DNA from: Chloroflexota bacterium
GTDB taxonomy: Bacteria; Chloroflexota; Anaerolineae; UBA7937; B3-Chlor
DNA length: 64,000 nt
Reading direction: 5' to 3'
Assembly: GCA_030603665.1 (NCBI GenBank)
Contig: JAUVXJ010000002.1
Location: 372,001-436,000 of the forward strand
The translations under genes and the position numbers were made by a program. This document shows, one piece after another, positions 42,919 through 50,752 of this stretch. The notes beneath the pieces are model-generated. The model made no database searches. It was not told the DNA's origin and saw only the letters and a list, made by a program, of their open reading frames with translations. Every line of letters begins with the position of its first letter. The first letter of the stretch is position 1.

Positions 42919-44232
42919 CTAGTCCTCGTAGTCGTCTGGCTCCTCCCTCCCGGGACGTTCGTGGATTATCAGGTGCGACGCACCGCAACACTCAGATGGC
43001 CCCGTTGGATCCGCCATGTTGACGAGGCAGACCCGCCAATAGAAGTGCCCTTCACCCGGGCCTTGCACCTCTGCATGCATATAGCCGCCCTCCTGCCAAG
43101 TACGCCAGATGGATGCTCGTTGCCAAGAAGCTTGATCCTGGCTGAAGTCCAGGGTGTACCCATAACCAGAAGGGACTGGAGCGCCAGTCACGTCCCACTC
43201 GATGCCGAAGGGGAGGTGAGGAGGAGCCCCCGAGGGAAGCTTGATGGTCAGGGTAGGGCAACTTATGCGCGTTGCAGTAGCTGTCGGCGTGGACGTAGGT
43301 GTGTGAGTAGGCCGACTAGTAGCCGTGGCGGTAGGCGTGTGAGTGGGGGTCTCGGCGGGCTCACGATACTCTTCTGCCAATGGTTCATTGCCAAACGACC
43401 ACAAGTCAATGCTCTCCAAAGCGCAGTCTACGGAAATGTCAGGCTCATCCTCTTCCTCCTCCTCCTCCAGAACCACGACTGCCTCTTGATAGGACTCAGG
43501 TGGTGAGCCAGGTTCGACGACAAGCATATCGCCCGGCAGCAACTCCACCGTTTCCCCCGCTCCGCTGACATCTATCTCACCCTCGTGGCCAGTGAGCCAG
43601 GTAGTTCCCGCTTCATTCACCGCGACACCATATTCGCTGCCATGGGAGATTACCCTTGCCGCGGCGGTCGTCACCTCATGCAAGGAACCGGCAGGCATGG
43701 CGCCGATGCGGTTCCAGATCTCGCCCAGCTGCAAATCCAGACTGATGGCGACAGGTTGTCCCTCCACCGATTCTAGCTCCGTCACAGTCAACTCGCTGAA
43801 GGCCCTCAGTTCGGTCGTAGTGTTCTCCAGGAAGGTGAGCAAAGCTTTCGACCCACCGCCCACGCGGATTCTGTCTCCAGCCTGGATTACGAAATCCTCA
43901 GCCACCTCCATCCAGTTCCCCTGACCACCCTCCTGCACGAATACTTTGCCATCAACCACCGAAAGCGTTGCCCCAATCTCCTGAACTGTTCCTGGCGACA
44001 TCACGATGACCACCGCCTCCACGACGACCACCATCAGCAGGATGAAGACCGCACCCATGGTCACCAAGAGGGGCCAGTTGCTGCCCTTCTTCCGTGCCTC
44101 GGTCGTCGGTGCGGCTCGGGCCACCACTGGTGGTGCCGCGACAGGCAGAGCGCCCCCACATGCAATGCAGAAGCGATCCTGTGCCTTGTTCTCAGCTCCA
44201 CAGCTCGGACAGAAGATTCGAGAAGCGCTCAT
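42919..44232 (-). CDS. Zinc-ribbon, single-TM protein with FecR domain (copy A)
   Basis: The 437-residue paralogue of the 38255-39634 protein has a zinc ribbon (FCPSCGAENKAQDRFCIACG), a linker and a membrane helix (about 53-78). The FecR-like domain follows (about 85-250; AGDRIRVGGGSKALLTFLEN, HGSEYGVAVNEAGTTWLTGH). A Thr/Pro spacer comes next, with many acidic residues before it, and then the shared C-terminal domain (VPSGYGYTLDFSQDQASW) ending in GPSECCGASHLIIHERPG. ATG 44232 has CGGAGG upstream. It lies 100 bp after the copy A protease. Confidence 0.85.
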   Translation of the reverse strand: MSASRIFCPSCGAENKAQDRFCIACGGALPVAAPPVVARAAPTTEARKKGSNWPLLVTMGAVFILLMVVVVEAVVIVMSPGTVQEIGATLSVVDGKVFVQEGGQGNWMEVAEDFVIQAGDRIRVGGGSKALLTFLENTTTELRAFSELTVTELESVEGQPVAISLDLQLGEIWNRIGAMPAGSLHEVTTAAARVISHGSEYGVAVNEAGTTWLTGHEGEIDVSGAGETVELLPGDMLVVEPGSPPESYQEAVVVLEEEEEEDEPDISVDCALESIDLWSFGNEPLAEEYREPAETPTHTPTATATSRPTHTPTSTPTATATRISCPTLTIKLPSGAPPHLPFGIEWDVTGAPVPSGYGYTLDFSQDQASWQRASIWRTWQEGGYMHAEVQGPGEGHFYWRVCLVNMADPTGPSECCGASHLIIHERPGREEPDDYED

Positions 44233-44331
44233 ATGCAGCGACCTCCGTCGGTATCCCTTGGTCCCTTGTAGGTCTCCCTATTGGCTTGAACTCGGTGCAA
44301 CATCTCCTGGCTTCCTTGCACGGGATACCGG

Positions 44332-47300
44332 CTATGGCTTGCCGAAATAGATGAACTCATGGAGCATCTTCAGCTCGGCGCCGGTGGAATCCGCCATCCG
44401 GCAAAGGTCCGCCATCTTGCCCTTGGCTTCCATGAACGCCGCCAGAGGCGCTTGCCCCCGATCCACAGCGCTCAGGAAGGCCTCATGGAACACGGCGTCA
44501 TGTCGCATGGGACCCGTGGGGTTTGGCCCGCTGGTCCACAGCGGCGAGTAGGTGATGCCGGTGGAACCTACGAAGGCGCGGGCACCACTCTCCAAGAAGG
44601 ACAAGGTGATGGAACTCTCGGGAGTCCGGCCGAACGTGTAGCTGCCATAGCATGCACCACTCAGGACTACGCCTTGAGAACCAGCTTCTTCAACGGTGAA
44701 GGCATCAGGATATGCATCCTCCTCACCCCACCAGACGCTGGTATCCCACGATCCTCCGTGAAGCATGAAGTAGCTCTGCCGAACGTCTACCTGTGAGGAA
44801 TCAACCTGCTCGTGTCTGGTGGGCAAGCTCCAGAATAGGGTGCGGCCCGGGCCAAAAACCTGGCTCACCACCCCATCGGCATGGGGACGCTTGGAGTTGG
44901 CCAGGGTGAAGTCGCCGCTTGTGGGCACACTGGAAGGTGACAACTGGGTTAGTAGCAGGTCCAGCGATCGACCATCGGGGATGCGAGCCACAGGGATGTC
45001 CGGGACACCCAAATCATCGTGGTCATTGTCGCCATAAACGTCGTCGGTGAGGAGCACATCGCCGTCGGTCGTGGGATTCGGCAGCACGGCGAAGGGAATG
45101 ATGTCCGGGTCTCCCACGATCAAGACGAAAGGACAGGTCTCCGCGATGTTGCCCACGTCGTGCAGCAGTCCATCGATCTGATCGAAGCCTTGCTGCCCAA
45201 ACCTATCGAGCAGCGCCTGACGATGGGAGATGATCAGGCTCAGATCTGGTCCTCCCTGTGCCAGCGTTTTCTCGATGAAAGCATCGATCTCCGTCTGATT
45301 CATGCCCACGCCGAGGTCATCCAGGTAGATCACCTGCACAGGCCCACATCCGTCCGTGGGTGGCGGGGCAGGAGGTGGGGCCGGTGGCACAGGCGGCTGG
45401 GGCGGCGGCCCCGGCGGCTGAGGCGGCCCAGTCGGTGGGCCCACGATGGGCGGTCCAGGGGGTTGAACTGGCCCCGGCGGTTGAACCGGTCCGGTCGGCT
45501 GAGGGACGAGGAGATTACGGCTGCAGGCTACAGAGTGTTTCCCATCGTCCACTACCACCTCAATCGTGTAGCCACCCGGTTGCAGACCCCCAGGGATAGA
45601 GAAAGTGTGGCGGCCGCCTGCAGACATACTTGAAAGCGCGGGAATGGAGGAGCCCTGCTTCAAGACGAAATGGTAAGTGAGAGCGTCACCATCGGGATCC
45701 CGTGCTTGGACTGACGCTTCCAGGGAGGTGGCCCCGGCCGAAGGAGCTGTAGGGTTGATATCCACACTCACGCACTGTGGTGGCTGGTTTTGCCCCCCGC
45801 CGATGCTCCAATGCCTGGCACAACGCGCTACATACTCCCCATCTGTGACCATCACAAACAGTGTATAGAAACCAGGAGGAAAGCTAGTACCTTGCCAGCT
45901 GATCGTTGGATTCTGGCCCCTGGCAAACAGGTTTGCATTGCGGTCGGTGAGAATCCAGTCAAAGTCAAGGGTTTTCCCGGCGCCGAATCCAGTGGGCACA
46001 ACGCTGCCCTGGAAGGTCGTATCTCCTGGCCCAATTGGGTCGGGCACCGTACTGATAGTGCAAGACGTTTGCGGCGGTCCGGGCGGCTGCACTGTGGGCG
46101 GCTGTGTAGTCGTCACGGGTGGTCCGGGCGGCTGCACCGCAGGCGGTTCGGTAGTGGGCGGGGGCGGTCCGGGTGGCTGCGCCGTAGGCGGTTGGGTAGT
46201 CGGTGGACCCGCCCCCGGGATAGTGAAATGACGCTGGCACGTAACGCTCTGCTGCCCATCGAAGACGTGTACCAGAACTGTGTGAGAACCCGGTTGGAGA
46301 CCGCCAGGTATAGAGAAGGTGTAACTGGGAGGCGAAACAACGCCCGGCGGAGTCACACTGACCCCTATGCTGACCACACCCTGCAGTAGTTCGAAGTCGT
46401 AGTCTAGGGAATCACCGTTATCCGGATCGAAGGCATCAACTTCCGCTCTCAACGAGATCGCTCCTGCGGGAGGCGAAGAGGGTATTATTCGCACATCCAG
46501 GCACTCCGGCGGGTTGTTCGGCGGTACGTCGCCGATGCTGAAATGCTTATGGCACTGTGCAATGTAGTGGCCATCAGTGACCCGCGCACTCAAGTGATAG
46601 AAACCAGGAGGATAGGTGGTCCCCCCCCATCTAACCGCTGGATCTTGACCCTCACCGTGCTCGTACTTGCCCGGCCCCGACAACGACCACGTCCAGGTCG
46701 CGCCGGGTCCCAACCCGGTCGCGGTGAAGCTGGCCTGGAAGGTAGTATCCTGGAGCCCGATCTGGTCGGGGATTGTCGTGATCGCGCAGGATATCTCCGG
46801 CGGAGTCTCCGGCTGCGGTCGCGTTGTGCAATTCAAGGTTAGCTCCGGAGAAACGACGGTAGTCGGCGGCTCCAGCCATTCAGTATTGGGGATCTCCTTG
46901 GCATCTATGCTCACCGGTGTGAACTCGCCGCTCATCTTGCTGATGGTGACCGAGCCATCGGCATTGCGAATGCCATCGGCCGCGGCGTCCAGATCGAATG
47001 CCGGGTTCCTCAGTTCAGCTCGATAGGAGCGATCGAACCTATCGTCCACAGAGTTGTCAATATCCACTGTGGCAGCGCCCGTAACCCCCAAGGAGAACAC
47101 CCCGGTGTCGCCACCGGAATAGAAGCCGTCAAACTGCATGGTGACGCCTACTGTGCGTTCCTCCACATAGTCCTGGGAAGAACCGTCCTCATCGTACAGG
47201 CGTGACATGTGGGCCCCAACGAACGTGCTCCGATAGGTTCCCTGCACCGACCCGCCAGCAGCAGGGAATTCCAGCTCCATGCTCACATCATCGGAGTAGC

Positions 47301-47415
47301 AGTAGCAGTAGACCATCCCCTCCTCTTCCCCACCCTCCTGGGCCATCATAGACGGAGGCACGAGCATGGCCAGACAGGCCAACGACAGCAAGACCCTGGT
47401 CAGACTTATTCTCAT
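44332..47415 (-). CDS. Secreted caspase-like (peptidase C25-like) protein, copy A
   Basis: The 1027-residue protein has a signal peptide (1-25) and the same N-terminal domain as copy B (about 33-195). It carries four PKD/cadherin-like domains, interrupted by two proline-rich blocks (about 405-450 and 645-690). The caspase-fold domain follows (about 690-1027). The predicted dyad is His886 in YFMLHGGSWDTS and Cys922 in VVLSGACYGSYT; LIVGDPDIIPFAVLPNPTTD and DIPVARIPDGRS match copy B. ATG 47415 has AGGAG upstream. Substrates are unknown. Compared with copy B it gained two PKD-like domains and the Pro blocks. Confidence 0.83.
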   Translation of the reverse strand: MRISLTRVLLSLACLAMLVPPSMMAQEGGEEEGMVYCYCYSDDVSMELEFPAAGGSVQGTYRSTFVGAHMSRLYDEDGSSQDYVEERTVGVTMQFDGFYSGGDTGVFSLGVTGAATVDIDNSVDDRFDRSYRAELRNPAFDLDAAADGIRNADGSVTISKMSGEFTPVSIDAKEIPNTEWLEPPTTVVSPELTLNCTTRPQPETPPEISCAITTIPDQIGLQDTTFQASFTATGLGPGATWTWSLSGPGKYEHGEGQDPAVRWGGTTYPPGFYHLSARVTDGHYIAQCHKHFSIGDVPPNNPPECLDVRIIPSSPPAGAISLRAEVDAFDPDNGDSLDYDFELLQGVVSIGVSVTPPGVVSPPSYTFSIPGGLQPGSHTVLVHVFDGQQSVTCQRHFTIPGAGPPTTQPPTAQPPGPPPPTTEPPAVQPPGPPVTTTQPPTVQPPGPPQTSCTISTVPDPIGPGDTTFQGSVVPTGFGAGKTLDFDWILTDRNANLFARGQNPTISWQGTSFPPGFYTLFVMVTDGEYVARCARHWSIGGGQNQPPQCVSVDINPTAPSAGATSLEASVQARDPDGDALTYHFVLKQGSSIPALSSMSAGGRHTFSIPGGLQPGGYTIEVVVDDGKHSVACSRNLLVPQPTGPVQPPGPVQPPGPPIVGPPTGPPQPPGPPPQPPVPPAPPPAPPPTDGCGPVQVIYLDDLGVGMNQTEIDAFIEKTLAQGGPDLSLIISHRQALLDRFGQQGFDQIDGLLHDVGNIAETCPFVLIVGDPDIIPFAVLPNPTTDGDVLLTDDVYGDNDHDDLGVPDIPVARIPDGRSLDLLLTQLSPSSVPTSGDFTLANSKRPHADGVVSQVFGPGRTLFWSLPTRHEQVDSSQVDVRQSYFMLHGGSWDTSVWWGEEDAYPDAFTVEEAGSQGVVLSGACYGSYTFGRTPESSITLSFLESGARAFVGSTGITYSPLWTSGPNPTGPMRHDAVFHEAFLSAVDRGQAPLAAFMEAKGKMADLCRMADSTGAELKMLHEFIYFGKP
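45358..45510 (-). repeat. Proline-rich coding repeat (block 2)
   Basis: Inside the copy A caspase-like gene, degenerate units encode short PPGPVQPPGPP-type runs that separate the PKD-like part from the protease domain. Probably a stiff extracellular spacer. Confidence 0.6.
46065..46205 (-). repeat. Proline/threonine-rich coding repeat (block 1)
   Basis: Tandem degenerate units of about 30-40 bp within the same gene encode alternating TTQPPT and QPPGPP runs. They separate the second and third PKD-like domains. Confidence 0.6.
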
Positions 47416-47583
47416 CGTCGATCTCCTGCAATCCTCTCCGTTGGACCATAGAAGGAGTCAGCACGTACTTCGCTCGGCCGGCTGACGCAATGTGGCCAGT
47501 CTACCACACCCAGCCCAGTGGTACAATCGGATCTTGGAAAAGCCGTGGCGAGACACCCCATCACGCTCGCCGCTGGGTACGCC

Positions 47584-50500
47584 CTACTCGCTCTCTACGC
47601 GCACCGGGACGTCCAGCACGATGCGATTGTCCAGCACGTTTCCTGCGGAATCCACCAGTCGTAGCCGCCGGAAATCGGGTCTGCTGGCATCGTACATGCC
47701 CACCTCGATGAGAAAGTCACCTGGCGGTGCGTCGGCCTGCACCACCAGCTGGTAATCATCGCGGACGTACTCCGGTGGGACCCAACCCGTGGTGGGGCGG
47801 ACACCACCTAGAGGTTGGCTATCCATCTGCCCACGCACCTGGCTGCTCTCATCAAGCAAATGAGTGAAAACCGTGTAGGGCGTCTCCATGGGCTCCAGAG
47901 CCTGCCAGTACAAGGTGAGATGCAGCGTGTCACCCGGCCGTAGAACATCGGCACTCAGATCGTACCCATAGAGCAAGACCTTCCCGCCCAGGTTGCCCAC
48001 TTGTACTCGATGTTGGACGTCAGGAGGTGAGTAGACCCGCTGGGTGGCTTCGACCTCCAAACCCGTGAGCAGCGTCTCACCGGCTACCTCCTGGACGCGA
48101 CAGGCAAGGAGTCCAGTCTCATCGCCACCCGGAGACACAAAAGCCACCACCATCTCGCCCTCTGGTACCTCGATCTCTCCTGGCAATGAAGAGGTTGGAG
48201 TCAGCCCATCACGACACCAGAGCAACGAGACCCACAACTCACCGCGCCCCGGCTTGGCATGCAAAGGCACTCTGTACTCGTACTGGCCCAGAACGACCTC
48301 CCCTGATCGCCAGATAGAGGTCGGATAGTACATGTTGGCCGGGTGATAGACCTCGCCCCGAAGGCTGGTGCCTCCCGGCGAGGCCCAACCCCCAACGTCC
48401 GGCCCTCCGATCCCTTCATCCGCAGCTTGACCTGACTCACCCTGCAACCGCACCAGGAGAACGTACTCACGCAACTCCAAGGAGGTCGCCTGCCAGTACA
48501 GGTTCAACTGGAGGGTATCGCCCGGCTGGGCTGAGCTGGCGCTCAAGTCGTACCCCAACAGCCCTACCTCCTCCGTGAGTGCGACCTCCATACGCTGTGA
48601 AGGATGAACGTCAGCCGCCGATGCGGGCCGCCCTGCGGACAGCTCCACGCTGCCCAGAGTGGCCGTGGTTCCGGTGGGCGTGCCCTGCTCGTCCAGGACG
48701 TCCAGACCCACCAGGTTGACGTCGCTGTACAGGCTGACCTGCAACTGATAGAGGCCTGGTGGAGTCCCCGCTGTGGGTGTGATTTGCATCGTTCCAAACA
48801 GCGTTTCGCCGACTGACCACCGGAAGGAGGGGTAGAGCAGACCAGTCGGACGCCCGTCGTACCCTCCCCACTCGTGGCCCGCCTCATCCCGCAGCCTCAG
48901 GGATACCTTGTAGTCCTCATCGATTTCCTGTAGCGCCTGCCAGTATAGAACGACCTCCAGGCCACTCGTGGTCGCCTTGCCCTCAGAGACAGTGTACCCC
49001 AGCAGCCTAATCTGATCGTCAAAGTTGACCGTCAACGGGTGCTCGGGGCTCGGTTCGCTGGAGAAGTGCACGTCTGGCGGCAGTGCATAGTGAAGCAGCT
49101 TCAAACCCCAGAAGCCCCCTGCATAGGGTACGAGCTCTCCCTCCTCACCCAGCATCCCGGTCAGGAAGCCCACGGGATCCACAACCTCGTGTTGCCACAA
49201 CAGCACCCACACTCCGTCTCTGCCAGGCAGGATGCGATTCAACTCGCTGGCCAGGCCGTAGTCCAACACGTGCTGTGCCGACAGGGTTGGCTCATCGGGG
49301 ATGGGATACCAGTCGTCTCCCTCATAGTAGTATTCGAAAACCGGGAAGAAGTGTCCAGAGGTGAGGATGACCGCCTCATTCTCCCCTTTGTTCTCCTCGA
49401 TGAAGCGCGCCGCGCTGCGGAAGTCGTCCTTCAGAAAGTAGATGTCAAAGTAGGCGTTGTAGATAGCGTACCCGGAGGTTATGCCCACGAAGCAGAGCAG
49501 GACCCAGCCAATGATCAGAGCGAGTGTCCTTCTCCGGCCAGTCCTGCTGCCTGCCATTTCTAACAGACCAGCAAGGCCACCGGCGATCAGCAGGAAGAAA
49601 GCGGGCGCCGAGAGCATCAGGTACCGCGGGTGGAACTTCGCTCGCTGATAGGAGATGACCACCAGGAGCAGGCACGGCAGGGCCAGATAGAGAAGCAGAC
49701 CAAGCAGAGTCAGCCAGGGCCATCTGTCCATTAGGGAGACCGAGCTGCCATCCATCCCCTCCTCCGGCCTAAGCCTTCGCATCGCCCTGAGAGCAAGGAT
49801 GGCGATTGCGGCAAGCAAGATCAGGAGGTATCCCAGGGCTATGGGCTGGGCAATGATCTCCAAAACACTGTGGCCGGTGCTGAAAGTGATCAGAGTCTTG
49901 CGCAGGACCTCGCCAACCCGCAGTGTGCCCTTCCAGTAGCTCACGTCCGCTCCGTACCGCTGGAGCACGAAACGGCTCCAGGGCAGATAGGCCAATACCA
50001 CCGCACCCTGGCAAAGAAGACCGTTCGCCAGGGCGCTCCAACGCCGTCCTGCGCGACCCCTACTCCACAGCAGCCACCAGCACACAAAGAAGACGACCTG
50101 GAAGGCCAGAACGAAGAAGGCATAGAAGTGCGTATACACGGCTATCACGTTGACCACGAAATATGCCGCCCACGCCACGGCCCGCCGACCAAGTCCGTCC
50201 GTGATGCGCAGCAGCAGATAGGTGGACAACAGACAGAGGACGGTGACCAGCGTGTACATGCGCGCTTCCTGCGAGTACCACAGAAACAGCGGTGATAGGG
50301 TCACCAACGCGGCGGCAAGCACCCCGGCACCAGTCCCGAGGAGGCGCTTGCCCACCGCCCACATCAAGGGGATGGTGAGCAGGCCAAAGATGGCGGAGAG
50401 ATACCGCAGGGAAAACTCCGTACCGCCAAACAGCTTAACCCAGAAGTGGAGTAGATAGTAGTAGAACGGGGGGTGGATGTCGCTCGCCGTGCGAGCCGTG

Positions 50501-50652
50501 ATCTCGCTGACGCTCGTCCCGGCCAGATAGATACTGAACCCTTCGTCGTACCATAGGCTCTGATAATCCAGTCGAAAGGTGTAGAAGAAGAACGCCAGCA
50601 GCACGAGGAAGACAAGCAGAGCGATTGGGGGAATGCGGCGAAGCCTGTGCAT
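47584..50652 (-). CDS. Large ArnT-like membrane glycosyltransferase with three C-terminal beta domains
   Basis: The 1022-residue protein starts at ATG 50652 with GGAG upstream. The N-terminal half is a GT-C membrane enzyme (LWYDEGFSIYLAGTSVSEI, DIHPPFYYYLLHFWVKLFGG, LWYSQEARMYTLVTVLCLLS; about 12 helices). From about residue 480 three beta-sandwich modules follow, each marked by a form of LLGYDLSASSAQPGDTLQLN then LYWQA. The same module ends the enzyme at 36271 and is present in the truncated gene at the right edge. The modules probably sit outside and recognise an acceptor. The gene lies directly upstream of the caspase-like/FecR cluster on the same strand. Confidence 0.85.
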   Translation of the reverse strand: MHRLRRIPPIALLVFLVLLAFFFYTFRLDYQSLWYDEGFSIYLAGTSVSEITARTASDIHPPFYYYLLHFWVKLFGGTEFSLRYLSAIFGLLTIPLMWAVGKRLLGTGAGVLAAALVTLSPLFLWYSQEARMYTLVTVLCLLSTYLLLRITDGLGRRAVAWAAYFVVNVIAVYTHFYAFFVLAFQVVFFVCWWLLWSRGRAGRRWSALANGLLCQGAVVLAYLPWSRFVLQRYGADVSYWKGTLRVGEVLRKTLITFSTGHSVLEIIAQPIALGYLLILLAAIAILALRAMRRLRPEEGMDGSSVSLMDRWPWLTLLGLLLYLALPCLLLVVISYQRAKFHPRYLMLSAPAFFLLIAGGLAGLLEMAGSRTGRRRTLALIIGWVLLCFVGITSGYAIYNAYFDIYFLKDDFRSAARFIEENKGENEAVILTSGHFFPVFEYYYEGDDWYPIPDEPTLSAQHVLDYGLASELNRILPGRDGVWVLLWQHEVVDPVGFLTGMLGEEGELVPYAGGFWGLKLLHYALPPDVHFSSEPSPEHPLTVNFDDQIRLLGYTVSEGKATTSGLEVVLYWQALQEIDEDYKVSLRLRDEAGHEWGGYDGRPTGLLYPSFRWSVGETLFGTMQITPTAGTPPGLYQLQVSLYSDVNLVGLDVLDEQGTPTGTTATLGSVELSAGRPASAADVHPSQRMEVALTEEVGLLGYDLSASSAQPGDTLQLNLYWQATSLELREYVLLVRLQGESGQAADEGIGGPDVGGWASPGGTSLRGEVYHPANMYYPTSIWRSGEVVLGQYEYRVPLHAKPGRGELWVSLLWCRDGLTPTSSLPGEIEVPEGEMVVAFVSPGGDETGLLACRVQEVAGETLLTGLEVEATQRVYSPPDVQHRVQVGNLGGKVLLYGYDLSADVLRPGDTLHLTLYWQALEPMETPYTVFTHLLDESSQVRGQMDSQPLGGVRPTTGWVPPEYVRDDYQLVVQADAPPGDFLIEVGMYDASRPDFRRLRLVDSAGNVLDNRIVLDVPVRVESE

Positions 50653-50752
50653 GGACAACTACCCTTCTCCGCCGTATCTTATCATACGCGAGGGCTGCGT
50701 TCAACCGCGCCGGGGCATCTACCAAGGCAATTTGCAGTCACCTCGACAAGGC

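Noticed and set aside
47519..47527. TGGTACAAT promoter-like sequence on the plus strand
   Set aside because: No plus-strand gene follows, so it is probably a chance extended -10.
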